A stretch of DNA of 64,000 bases from JANRLJ01 sp034437895 (GTDB taxonomy: Bacteria; Chloroflexota; Anaerolineae; Aggregatilineales; Phototrophicaceae): contig DAOTTO010000325.1 in assembly GCA_034437895.1 (NCBI GenBank), positions 37,044 to 101,043 of the forward strand. The letters are read 5' to 3'. The translations under genes were made by a program, and so were the position numbers. The notes under the pieces were generated by a model. It did not search any database and was not told where the DNA came from. It saw only the letters and a program-made list of their open reading frames with translations. Shown here piece by piece: positions 34,795 through 43,492 of the stretch; the stretch's first letter is position 1; each line of letters begins with the position of its first letter.

Positions 34795-35829
34795 ATGGCA
34801 AGCAGCGAAGCCATGGATGAACGACAACTTGAAAAACCAAGTAGCTATCGGCTTGCCCGACAAATCCCCACACGCAGTCTGAGTGCTAATATCGGCGCAG
34901 TGCTGCTGCAACCAGCTACATTTTTTCGCGCTTTGCCACCAATGCGGGTGACACGCCAATGGTTGTGGGTTGGCCTGCTGATTCTGGGATTGATTGGTTT
35001 TGGGGCTGTTCGCCGCGATATGTTAGGGCAAGAAGCAGCAACCTCCAATTCGGGGATAGTTGAGCGTAGCGAAGTACAGGTTGATCCTAGTTTAGGGGGG
35101 GAAGGAATTGTTGATCCCGGTTTAGGTGGTGGTGATTTCGGTATTGTCCCGCCCCCTACCCCCGACACGTCGAGCAGCATGGATACATCAACCGCGTGGA
35201 CAACTGCGCTCGTTGCCGCCAGCAGCATGATTTTTGGGTGGTTCATTCAAATGCTTCTCTTGTCTGAAGTCTCGCTTTTAAAAGGCACTGCGCCACGCTT
35301 AAGTCAAAATGCCCAAATCGCTATTTGGGCCAGTGTTCCATTAGGTTTGATGGCGCTCCTACAGTTGATTTATCAATTTGCTGGTGGCACAATCGGCAAG
35401 GCAGGTCTATCTGGACTCGTCGTAGAACTGCCCTTTTATGCTACCTTGCCCACTTTTCCTCAAAATATTCTGTTATCTTTGGCTTCTAATCTCACTTTGT
35501 TCTGGCTGTGGAGCCTTGTTCTAATGTATTTCGGCGCACGATATGCCCTGCAAGGTAAACGTTGGTCGGCAGCCTTAGTCGTTGTCTCCTGGATTATTGT
35601 GCTAACCATCCTACCTGTTGCCACAGGAATACTGGATATAACCGAAGAATCAGCAATCAACCCGATCAGTGGGGAAAGTATATCGCCCGATATGTTAGCT
35701 CCCGATGGCGGATTGGTTGAAATGACGTTGGAAGCAACAGTCGAGGCATTTGACACAATCGACATGACCCCGCAATCGCAAATGCAGTCTGAAACCACAG
35801 AATCCGCACCACATGGCGGAAAAAGATAA
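34795..35829 (+). CDS. Yip1-family membrane protein
   Basis: A 344-residue protein with five to six membrane helices: one near residue 55 (WLWVGLLILGLIGFGAV) and the rest between about 125 and 280, separated by a Gly/Asp-rich linker (GLGGGDFGIVPPPTPDTSSS). The layout and the opening LLQPATFFRALP match the Yip1 domain, a family with no settled bacterial function. ATG 34795 has AAGGA 6 nt upstream; ATG 34789 sits right on that site and is unlikely. The stop overlaps the next gene by one base (TAATG), making it the first gene of a four-gene operon. Confidence 0.7.
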   Translation: MASSEAMDERQLEKPSSYRLARQIPTRSLSANIGAVLLQPATFFRALPPMRVTRQWLWVGLLILGLIGFGAVRRDMLGQEAATSNSGIVERSEVQVDPSLGGEGIVDPGLGGGDFGIVPPPTPDTSSSMDTSTAWTTALVAASSMIFGWFIQMLLLSEVSLLKGTAPRLSQNAQIAIWASVPLGLMALLQLIYQFAGGTIGKAGLSGLVVELPFYATLPTFPQNILLSLASNLTLFWLWSLVLMYFGARYALQGKRWSAALVVVSWIIVLTILPVATGILDITEESAINPISGESISPDMLAPDGGLVEMTLEATVEAFDTIDMTPQSQMQSETTESAPHGGKR

Positions 35830-36602
35830 TGCCCCTAAAAGCCCAATCCAATCAACAACCGTCGATGATCGTCGGGCAAAATCTACAAAAAACGTTCAAG
35901 TTGGGCGAACAGTGGGTACACGCCCTTGATGATGTCAGCGTAACCATTCCTCGCGGTCAATTTATCGGCATTATGGGGCCGAGTGGTTCAGGGAAAAGCA
36001 CTTTGCTCTATATGCTCGGTGGTTTAGATCGCCCTTCTGATGGGGAAATTCAGGTTGCTAATCAGCGCTTGGATAGGATGTCGGGCGAAGATTTAGCCCG
36101 TTTCCGCCGAGAAACAATTGGTTTTATCTTTCAGGCTTTTCATCTTGTACCTACGCTAACCGCGCTTGAAAATGTCGCGCTGCCAGGTGTATTCGCCGGA
36201 ATGCCACGCGATGCACGTTTGCGGCGTGCCTATAAATTGCTGGAAGCGCTGGGCATGGATGATCGCACCGATCATCGTCCCTCGCAGCTTTCCGGCGGAC
36301 AGCAGCAGCGTGTTGCCATTGCCCGCGCCCTTTTTAACGACCCACCCATCATCATGGGGGATGAGCCAACTGGCGCTTTAGATAGCAAAACAGGCACAAC
36401 CGTCATGAAAATGCTGCGATATCTAGCGAGTAAAAGAGGTAAAACTGTTGTTGTGGTAACGCACGATCCGGGTGTCGCCACTTACGCTGACCGCATACTG
36501 CATCTCAAAGATGGTCGGATTGTGGATGATGTTCTGCAACTTGAGCAAATATCCCAACCGATTCTTGAAAGTCAGGAAAATCATGTCAAAGAAATTGAAT
36601 AA
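35829..36602 (+). CDS. MacB/LolD-type ABC transporter ATP-binding protein
   Basis: A 257-residue ATPase. Walker A is GPSGSGKSTLLYMLGGLD, then GFIFQAFHLVPTLTALENV, signature LSGGQQQRVAIARAL and Walker B IIMGDEPTGALDSKTG. The LGGLD and GALDSKTG strings are typical of the LolD/MacB/FtsE class that drives mechanotransmission rather than substrate passage. Its partner is the FtsX-like protein two genes downstream. It overlaps the next start by 20 nt. Confidence 0.9.
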   Translation: MPLKAQSNQQPSMIVGQNLQKTFKLGEQWVHALDDVSVTIPRGQFIGIMGPSGSGKSTLLYMLGGLDRPSDGEIQVANQRLDRMSGEDLARFRRETIGFIFQAFHLVPTLTALENVALPGVFAGMPRDARLRRAYKLLEALGMDDRTDHRPSQLSGGQQQRVAIARALFNDPPIIMGDEPTGALDSKTGTTVMKMLRYLASKRGKTVVVVTHDPGVATYADRILHLKDGRIVDDVLQLEQISQPILESQENHVKEIE

Positions 36603-38610
36603 GCTCATCAGCCTCCCATTGATTTTTGCACTACTGTTCATTGGCTGTATGAGCTTATGGCAAACAACAGCACAGGATGCAATTACACCGGAAGACACAC
36701 AAGAACCGCCTCTTCCAGCAATTATCGTTTATGGATTAGAACCCGGTCAAATAACCAGCGGTCAGCCTAATACGCTTTCAATTTTTGGAGCGAATTTCAG
36801 CGCTCAAACCAGTGTTCGTGTGCAGGGCATCGGAATTGTTCCGGTAACATTGATAAATTCGGGCGCACTGACGGCAGAAATCCCTGCGACTATCCCCGCA
36901 GGGCAATATATCATCTATGTTGGTAATACCGTTGAGACCGCAGTTGCTGTACCCAATCCATTAATCGTCCTTGCAGCACCACTACTTACTCAAGCACCAC
37001 CGGAGCCACTCCCAACATTTTCGCCATCGACACCTATTCCTGGTCGCCCAAATTTATTGGTACGCAGTTTTACTACCACGCCTGCAACGACCTCACCGGG
37101 CGGAACTGTTACGATGACCTTTGAGGTAGTCAATCAAGGTAATCGTCCCGCGCAAGGGGTATCTGTTTCCGTTGATGCTGCATCGCATTTTGTTCCAGCC
37201 AATGGGCAGGCCAGCGCCCTGCTACCTGATATTGGCGCGGGGTTAGTGACCAGTGTCACGTTAACCGTCATCACGCCGTCTGATGCCGAATCCGGGTCGC
37301 TTAGTATTCCGTTAACCTTAGCTTATCGTGATTTTAGTGGCGAGGCCTATACCAGCACGGCTGCTTTAAGCGTCACGGTGCAAGCGCAACCCGAAGCGTC
37401 ACAAATCACCTTAGCTCGTTATATGCTTGATCCTAACCCGGTAACGCCCGGCGAATCAGTCAATTTGACAGTTTTGTTGATTAATTCAGGCAATGAGGCT
37501 GCTTCACAAGCGCTTCTGCGAATTGGTGGTGAAGGCAGTGTTTTATTACCAGGCGCTCAAGGCGATAGCTTCCCGCTGGGCAATATCGCACCGGGAGCAA
37601 GTGTGGGGTTAGAACTGCCCCTCATCGTCAGCACAGAAGCCGACAATGGCCCGCAAGCCCAGCCTTTCACGATTGAATATCTGCAAAGTGGCGAAACAAA
37701 AACCATCAGCAGCAGCCTGACTGTTCAGGTAGCGATGGTCACGCAGCCGCAGCCCCTTATTTTGCTGAGTACGTATGATGCAGGGGAAGAAACTCTAAAA
37801 CCCGGTGATCGTTTTACCCTATCGCTAACGCTGCAAAATGTTGGCGAGTCTGATGCCGCGGAAATGCTTGTGACCTTCGGCACTGTAGAATCAACAGGTG
37901 GATCGAGTGGGGGTGCAGAAGGCACTCCTTCAGGCGGCTCGACGAGTACCACACCAAGCACGACTTTTGCCCCACTTGGCACCGGTGGGACGGTTTTTGT
38001 CGGCGATGTAACTGGAAATGGTGGCGAAATCACCATTGAACAGGAATTTATTGTGAATGGCACAGTCGAAAGTGGCATTTATGCGCTGCCGATAACGGTC
38101 AGGTATCAAACAATGGAGGGTACAGCCCGTCAGGATAATCTTCGTGCCAGTGTGCTTGTCGTCAACCCACCTCAGTTACAAGTTGTGTTGCAGAGTCCCG
38201 TACCAGAGCAGGTGAATCTAGGTGAGCCGCTGTCTATCGCGCTCAATTTCGCCAACGATGGGCGAAAAGTCGTTAACCTTACGGGTATTACCGCGACAAC
38301 CGATAATGGCGAAGTCGTCGAAGGCGCAGAGATGTTTCTTACGCCGCTGCGAGCCGATGATGACATCAGCTACAGTGCATTGGTTATTCCGGCGAATGAA
38401 GGGGCTTTGACTGTTACTGTCACCCTGCGCTATCGGGATGATTTGAATATTGAACGCGAGATCGTAAAAACCTATGAGACAATCGTTGTCGCACCACCTC
38501 CCCCCCCTGAAGAACCAGTGATTGAAATTACACCTCCGCCTGCTGAACAGCCAGAGGACAATAACCGACTTGGGCGGTTTTTACTTGGCCTACTTGGATT
38601 GGGGAGCTAA
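36583..38610 (+). CDS. Secreted protein with TIG and repeated CARDB-like domains
   Basis: A 675-residue exported protein. The signal sequence is SLPLIFALLFIGCMSLW, with cleavage likely at TTA/QD; a lipobox at FIGC is a weaker alternative. Residues about 50-120 form an IPT/TIG-like Ig domain (GLEPGQITSGQPNTLSIFGA). Three to four CARDB/NEW3-type repeats follow, each with a pattern like LLINSGNEAASQALLRIGG, a Gly/Ser/Thr-rich linker near residue 440, and a Pro-rich tail ending NNRLGRFLLGLLGLGS. ATG 36583 (AGGAAA upstream) is chosen over an earlier in-frame ATG inside the ATPase gene. In a MacAB-like arrangement it occupies the adaptor position. Confidence 0.7.
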   Translation: MSKKLNKLISLPLIFALLFIGCMSLWQTTAQDAITPEDTQEPPLPAIIVYGLEPGQITSGQPNTLSIFGANFSAQTSVRVQGIGIVPVTLINSGALTAEIPATIPAGQYIIYVGNTVETAVAVPNPLIVLAAPLLTQAPPEPLPTFSPSTPIPGRPNLLVRSFTTTPATTSPGGTVTMTFEVVNQGNRPAQGVSVSVDAASHFVPANGQASALLPDIGAGLVTSVTLTVITPSDAESGSLSIPLTLAYRDFSGEAYTSTAALSVTVQAQPEASQITLARYMLDPNPVTPGESVNLTVLLINSGNEAASQALLRIGGEGSVLLPGAQGDSFPLGNIAPGASVGLELPLIVSTEADNGPQAQPFTIEYLQSGETKTISSSLTVQVAMVTQPQPLILLSTYDAGEETLKPGDRFTLSLTLQNVGESDAAEMLVTFGTVESTGGSSGGAEGTPSGGSTSTTPSTTFAPLGTGGTVFVGDVTGNGGEITIEQEFIVNGTVESGIYALPITVRYQTMEGTARQDNLRASVLVVNPPQLQVVLQSPVPEQVNLGEPLSIALNFANDGRKVVNLTGITATTDNGEVVEGAEMFLTPLRADDDISYSALVIPANEGALTVTVTLRYRDDLNIEREIVKTYETIVVAPPPPPEEPVIEITPPPAEQPEDNNRLGRFLLGLLGLGS

Positions 38611-38614
38611 AGCG

Positions 38615-39931
38615 ATGTTTTATGAATTAGCCCAACTTGCCGTCGGGAATTTGTTACGAGCGCGAGCGCGGTTGATTATGACGGCAGGCGGGGTACTGGT
38701 GGGTACATCTGCTGTCATCCTGTTGATCGCGCTCACGATTGGGTTGCAGCGTGCCGCTGAGGCAGGAATTGGCAATAATGCGGCGCTTACTGAGATTCAA
38801 GTCTATCTGAATTACGGATATGACGGCAGCACAAGCGGAAGTAGCAATCCTGAAGATACGCCTAAGCTGGACATAGCAACCGTCTCGCAGTTTTGGCAAA
38901 TTCCGGGGGTAGCGGCGGTCATTCCTGTTGTCAATTTGCAAGGTGGACAGATAGTAGCAGATGACCTGCTAGGTTACGCGCAAATCATGGGTATCGATCC
39001 AGCGCTTTTGCCTTATCTGAATTTGACCATCGAACAGGGCATATTGTCACTGAATCCCGGAGAGGTGATTGTAGGCAGACATGCAGGCGATTATTTTTCT
39101 AATCCAGAAGTAGACAGTGAAGATGGATGGCAGCCTATCGCTGTAGATCTTTATGCACAACCGCCGACCCTGCAACTTTTCCAGAATAACAGCCCGACTC
39201 CGGCTGAGCGTGAAATCGACTTGAATGTAACCGGGCGGATTGCCGAAGGAGATTCCACCTATGATTATGCGATATTGATGCCCATCCAAGATGTCATCGC
39301 ATTTAATGAATGGATTACAGGTATTCGTTTTGACTCAAAAACGTTCGTCTACGATCAAGTTACAATACGTGCATCTAGCCGCCAAACTGCGGGAGATGTC
39401 GCGGAGACTATTCGCGACATGGGCTTTGGCGCAGGCGGCATGGGGGATTATCTAAAACAGCTCAACAGCTTTTTTGTGACCATGCGCTTGATGCTAGGCG
39501 GTGTCGGTGGCGTAGCACTGCTGGTGGCGGCTTTTGGGGTTGCCAATACGATGACGATGGCGATCCTGGAACGTACTAAAGAGATTGGCTTGATGAAGGC
39601 GATTGGGGCGACAGACCGTGATGTGCTGACTATCTTTTTGATTGAAGCAGGTTTAGTTGGTTTTTTTGGAGGTGCCGCCGGAATCAGTGTTTCGCTGTTC
39701 TTACAAAACGTCATCAATGGTGCTATTCAGAACACTCCCCAAGACGGTGGCACAAGCATTTCTTTTCTACCCATTGACCCGTCTCAGCTTGGTGGCAAAT
39801 TGATTGTCATCCCTCCTGAGTTAATGATATTTGCCATTCTTTTAGCAACCGCTGTAGGGATGGGTGCGGGGCTTTATCCAGCCTTACGTGCGGCAAGTCT
39901 GCCCCCAGTCATCGCGCTCAAGCAGGAATAA
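38615..39931 (+). CDS. MacB-like ABC transporter permease (FtsX/MacB_PCD)
   Basis: A 438-residue protein with the four-helix MacB/FtsX topology: one helix near the N-terminus (LIMTAGGVLVGTSAVILLIALTIG), a large external domain (about residues 50-290), then three helices. TMAILERTKEIGLMKAIGA (near residue 315) is the family's hallmark cytoplasmic motif, and LYPALRAASLPPVIALKQE the usual end. It starts 4 nt after the TIG/CARDB gene and is preceded by its ATPase, so the operon encodes a complete mechanotransmission-type complex. Confidence 0.85.
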   Translation: MFYELAQLAVGNLLRARARLIMTAGGVLVGTSAVILLIALTIGLQRAAEAGIGNNAALTEIQVYLNYGYDGSTSGSSNPEDTPKLDIATVSQFWQIPGVAAVIPVVNLQGGQIVADDLLGYAQIMGIDPALLPYLNLTIEQGILSLNPGEVIVGRHAGDYFSNPEVDSEDGWQPIAVDLYAQPPTLQLFQNNSPTPAEREIDLNVTGRIAEGDSTYDYAILMPIQDVIAFNEWITGIRFDSKTFVYDQVTIRASSRQTAGDVAETIRDMGFGAGGMGDYLKQLNSFFVTMRLMLGGVGGVALLVAAFGVANTMTMAILERTKEIGLMKAIGATDRDVLTIFLIEAGLVGFFGGAAGISVSLFLQNVINGAIQNTPQDGGTSISFLPIDPSQLGGKLIVIPPELMIFAILLATAVGMGAGLYPALRAASLPPVIALKQE

Positions 39932-39939
39932 AAACGTAC

Positions 39940-39960
39940 AAAGGCAGGCTCTAGCCTTTT
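39940..39960 (+). terminator. Terminator after the FtsX-like gene
   Basis: AAAGGC (39940-39945) pairs with GCCTTT (39954-39959) and runs into a short T-tract; an inner AGGCT-ct-AGCCT alternative overlaps it. It lies between convergent genes. Confidence 0.5.
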
Positions 39961-39974
39961 AGATATTGCTCAAA

Positions 39975-40469
39975 CTACTCTAATGTGCGGCGGAACGCAT
40001 CAGCCGCCGCTTCCGGGCGATATGCGGGGCGTGTATCATTAAAAAAGGCATGACCAGCACCCGGATAACTGATGACTTCATGCGGGATATTATACTGCTT
40101 AAGTTGGCGCTCATTTTCTTGCACCATCTCCATTGGTATCCCTAGATCGTCTTCTCCATAAATTGCCAATAAAGGCACTTTAATGCTGCCGACAATTTCT
40201 TCCGTGACTTTAAAACCGCTGCCATAAAACGACACAACTGCACCAACATCATGCCCACTATAAGAAAATGTCCCAGCAACCGTCCCACCGAAGCAAAATC
40301 CTACTACGCCTGCTTTTTTAGGCTGCACAAAGGGCTGCGCCAGCAGATAATCAATCGCCCCCTGAACATCAAGAGCAATTTTTGAACGTTCCAATTGCAT
40401 CACGAGTCGAAGGGCATCATCGGGTTCGACTGCGATTTCACCTCGATAAAAATCGGGAGCAAGTGTCAC
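39975..40469 (-). CDS. Dienelactone-hydrolase-family protein, N-terminally truncated
   Basis: A 164-residue alpha/beta hydrolase. The nucleophile elbow GFCFGG with Cys, the Asp in YGEDD and the His in GAGHAFFND form the complete Cys-Asp-His triad of dienelactone hydrolases. Family members are about 220-240 residues; here the first 60-70, with the opening strands and oxyanion-side residues, are missing, and the frame begins at APDFYRG, the middle of the usual fold. It starts with GTG 42 nt after the debranching-enzyme stop, behind a good AGGAGGG. Either a decayed copy or a shortened but translated protein. Confidence 0.7.
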   Translation of the reverse strand: MTLAPDFYRGEIAVEPDDALRLVMQLERSKIALDVQGAIDYLLAQPFVQPKKAGVVGFCFGGTVAGTFSYSGHDVGAVVSFYGSGFKVTEEIVGSIKVPLLAIYGEDDLGIPMEMVQENERQLKQYNIPHEVISYPGAGHAFFNDTRPAYRPEAAADAFRRTLE

Positions 40470-40511
40470 ATAACCCTCCTCTACAGTGGGTTATTGCACC
40501 ACGATTTTAGA

Positions 40512-42473
40512 TCACTCTTCAAGAAGTCGCCAAATCCGCACAATTTCGGACACACTCCACGCTTGGGCATAACAGCCCCGCGAAATATGCGGCGGATTGC
40601 CGTCATAAATCTCGCTGATGCTGCCAATACACCCTTCATGTGAGGCATCAAGCAATGGCATTAGCAGGCTTTTTGCGCGTATTTTATCGCTGTAAACGCG
40701 TAAATGTGCCTCAATGAATGGCCCTATCAGCCATGCCCAGACCGTTCCCTGATGATAAACGGCATCACGGGCTTTTTGGTCACCAAAGTACCTTCCAGCA
40801 TAAGCCCTGTCATTGGGTGCAAGGCTGCGTAATCCACGCGGAGTCAATAACTGCTGTTCGCAAACTTCGACCACTGCTTTAGCTTGATGCGCTTCAAGTG
40901 GGCTGTAATGAAGAGAAGCGGCGATTAATTGATTGGGGCGCAATGTGGCATCATCTCCGCTAGGACTGTCGACGACATCATAGCAATAATGCCCATTCCA
41001 AAAGCGTCCAAAGTGTTGGCGAACCTGCCGCGCTAAAGCCGTATATTCCACGTCGGAAAAACCTAAACATAAGGCAAAATCAGCCATCGAACATAGGGCG
41101 TTATACCACAAAGCATTAATCTCAACCGCTTTACCCGTGCGCGGTGTCACTACCCAATCGCCAATTTTAACGTCCATCCATGTAAGCTGAATGCCTTCTT
41201 CGCCGGAATAAAGCAACCCATCCATTGTATCAACATGAATCCCATAACGTGTGCCATAAAGATGCCAGTGGATGATTTGCTGAAGTACCGGATAGAGATC
41301 ATTTATTAGAGAATCGTCTTTTGTCGCGGCATGATAGGCGCGGATTGCCTCGAAATACCACAGTGTCGCATCCACTGTATTGTATTCAGGGGTTTCGCCA
41401 TCGTCTGGAAAACGATTTGGCAGCATTCCTTGATCCACATAACCTGCGAAAGCCCTCAGAATATCAGCTGCAATTTGTGGCCTGCCTGTTGCGAGTGTCA
41501 GCCCTGGTAGGGCAATCATGGTGTCCCTCCCCCAGTCACTAAACCACGGAAATCCCGCCAGGATGGATTTACCATTAGGGTTATCGGGAGAAGGCCGACT
41601 TACAATAAATTGATCCGCCGCTAAGATAAGCTGCTCAATTTCTGGCGGCGCATTGGTCACTGCTGCCCCTTCCAATAATGACTCTTCATAGGCATAACGG
41701 CGATTCAGCGCAGCCTCTCCATTTAAGTCTGCCGCTGGGTCAATGCTGGCGACTACAGTTAGTGATTCGCTCGGCTGTAAGATCACCTCCATACGTCCAG
41801 CATACAGATGGTCGTCGCGGGTAGGCTGACCGCGCTCATACTCAACCGACTTCCAATAATTGTGATACCAGATATGTTCTGGCGTTGGACGAATCCGATC
41901 ATTAAGGATATAAAATGGTGTAGCGCCTTCATAAGCAGTGATCTTAAGACCACTCCCTACTGGATTAATGCTCATCTGCCAATGATGATCTTCGACAACC
42001 GTACTGTTATGGTGGCTGCGGTAATTCACAATGGCTTTAAGGTGCATCACAAGATGTTCGTGACCTTCGATTACGGTATAACGCACATAGGTTGTGTTTT
42101 CGCCAGCTTCCATCCAGATTCGTTTTTCCAGCCGCGCTTCACCAATCGCAAATGTCCATACAGGAATCGCGCCCTCTAAACGGAAACTCACTAGATGACG
42201 ATACCCGTGCGGGTCAATCGTATTTTCACCCCATTGGTTGGTGTAAATATCGTAGCTGTTATGTTGATAGATGACCGTTTCATCAAGCCTTGTAAATAAT
42301 AACATCCGTTCCACAGGTGGACGCAGTGCCGCGATCAATAACCCGTGATAATGCCGGCTCATCATCCCTGCAACTGTGCCGTTGGCATAACCACCAATTC
42401 CATTCGTCACCAGCCATTCACACCTGCTGGAAATTGCTAAATCTTGGCATTCTTGCCCGCTTAATTCAAGCAT
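40512..42473 (-). CDS. Glycogen debranching enzyme (amylo-alpha-1,6-glucosidase family)
   Basis: A 653-residue cytoplasmic glycosidase. The N-terminal domain begins EWLVTNGIGGYANGTVAGMM with RHYHGLLIA, as in archaeal and bacterial GDE; the C-terminal (alpha/alpha)6 barrel has GFPWFSDWGRDTMIALPGL (near residue 310), DATLWYFEA and YHQGTVWAWLIGPFIEAH. It should hydrolyse alpha-1,6 branch points of glycogen or malto-oligosaccharides. It follows the sugar-importer permeases on the same strand by about 115 nt, supporting a role in glucan use. Confidence 0.9.
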   Translation of the reverse strand: MLELSGQECQDLAISSRCEWLVTNGIGGYANGTVAGMMSRHYHGLLIAALRPPVERMLLFTRLDETVIYQHNSYDIYTNQWGENTIDPHGYRHLVSFRLEGAIPVWTFAIGEARLEKRIWMEAGENTTYVRYTVIEGHEHLVMHLKAIVNYRSHHNSTVVEDHHWQMSINPVGSGLKITAYEGATPFYILNDRIRPTPEHIWYHNYWKSVEYERGQPTRDDHLYAGRMEVILQPSESLTVVASIDPAADLNGEAALNRRYAYEESLLEGAAVTNAPPEIEQLILAADQFIVSRPSPDNPNGKSILAGFPWFSDWGRDTMIALPGLTLATGRPQIAADILRAFAGYVDQGMLPNRFPDDGETPEYNTVDATLWYFEAIRAYHAATKDDSLINDLYPVLQQIIHWHLYGTRYGIHVDTMDGLLYSGEEGIQLTWMDVKIGDWVVTPRTGKAVEINALWYNALCSMADFALCLGFSDVEYTALARQVRQHFGRFWNGHYCYDVVDSPSGDDATLRPNQLIAASLHYSPLEAHQAKAVVEVCEQQLLTPRGLRSLAPNDRAYAGRYFGDQKARDAVYHQGTVWAWLIGPFIEAHLRVYSDKIRAKSLLMPLLDASHEGCIGSISEIYDGNPPHISRGCYAQAWSVSEIVRIWRLLEE

Positions 42474-42589
42474 AATCGGTCTCGTGCCTCTTTAATGAGT
42501 CAATTTGTTATCCCAAATCTAACCGTAATACAATAAAGCCGCTTTTATTAGCAGCTAGTTTTTACCTTTTATGGAGAAAATTTACGAAA

Positions 42590-43477
42590 TTACTTATCGC
42601 GGGTGATGGCAAACCCGTTCATAAATTGCTTTTGCAGCACTAAAAATAACACAAGCGGCGGGATAGATGCGATTAAGCCTGCTGCCATCAAAAGACCAAA
42701 ATCAGTTTGGGCGCTGGCATTTACTGCTTGCCGCACACCTACTTGAATCACCTGCTCAGCATTGTCATTGATGATCTTTGAAGGCCACAAATACTGATTC
42801 CACATGTAGATAAATTGAATCATCGCTTGTGCGCCGATCACGTTCCATGACATAGGAATTAAAACCGAAAATAAAAAAGTCAGCGAGTTTGCGCCGTCGA
42901 TTTGTGCAGCTTCCGCTAATTCACGTGGGATATTGTTAAAGTGCTGCCGGAACAAGAATGCACCTGTCGCGCTGGCAAGGAAGGGAAATGTCAGCGCCAA
43001 TTTAGGGCTTGTTTGAATCCATTCCAAATCTGCTACCAATTGGAACAAAGGGATAAGGATGATTTCAGTCGGCATCAACAGCGTGAGCAGCACAAAGAAA
43101 AATAGGACGTAACGCCCCGGAAAGCGATAATAAACGAAGGCTAATCCTGCTAGCAGTGCGAAGATCGTCTTGCCGATGACGACCACCATTGCGACGACTG
43201 TGGTGTTAAAAATAAGCTGCCCAAAACCGCGATTCTCAAACAGCGTCTTGATATTCTCCCCTAAGTCACCTCCTGGCGGGAATAATTGGGGGGGGAATAT
43301 AAAGGCTTGTTCAATCGTCAATGTCGCCACTTGCATGGCGTACAACGCAGGAATACACAAGATAAAGCAGACGATGATTAAGGCGATATGCGTTCCCCAG
43401 CGCGTTTTGCTTTTCTGGCGCGGGAAGATATGCGGCGCTGAAGTAAGTTGGATAATTGTCGTATCTACGTTATTCAT
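42590..43477 (-). CDS. Carbohydrate ABC transporter permease (MalG/UgpE-like)
   Basis: A 295-residue permease with six membrane segments. The EAA loop ELAEAAQIDGANSLTFLFSV lies near residue 185, in the form typical of CUT1 sugar importers. The short N-terminal arm (SAPHIFPRQKSKTRWGTH) is cytoplasmic. It begins 15 nt after its partner permease and ends the importer set of binding protein, permease, permease. No MalK-type ATPase is included, so a shared one is likely. Confidence 0.9.
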   Translation of the reverse strand: MNNVDTTIIQLTSAPHIFPRQKSKTRWGTHIALIIVCFILCIPALYAMQVATLTIEQAFIFPPQLFPPGGDLGENIKTLFENRGFGQLIFNTTVVAMVVVIGKTIFALLAGLAFVYYRFPGRYVLFFFVLLTLLMPTEIILIPLFQLVADLEWIQTSPKLALTFPFLASATGAFLFRQHFNNIPRELAEAAQIDGANSLTFLFSVLIPMSWNVIGAQAMIQFIYMWNQYLWPSKIINDNAEQVIQVGVRQAVNASAQTDFGLLMAAGLIASIPPLVLFLVLQKQFMNGFAITRDK

Positions 43478-43492
43478 AATATTTATTCTCGG

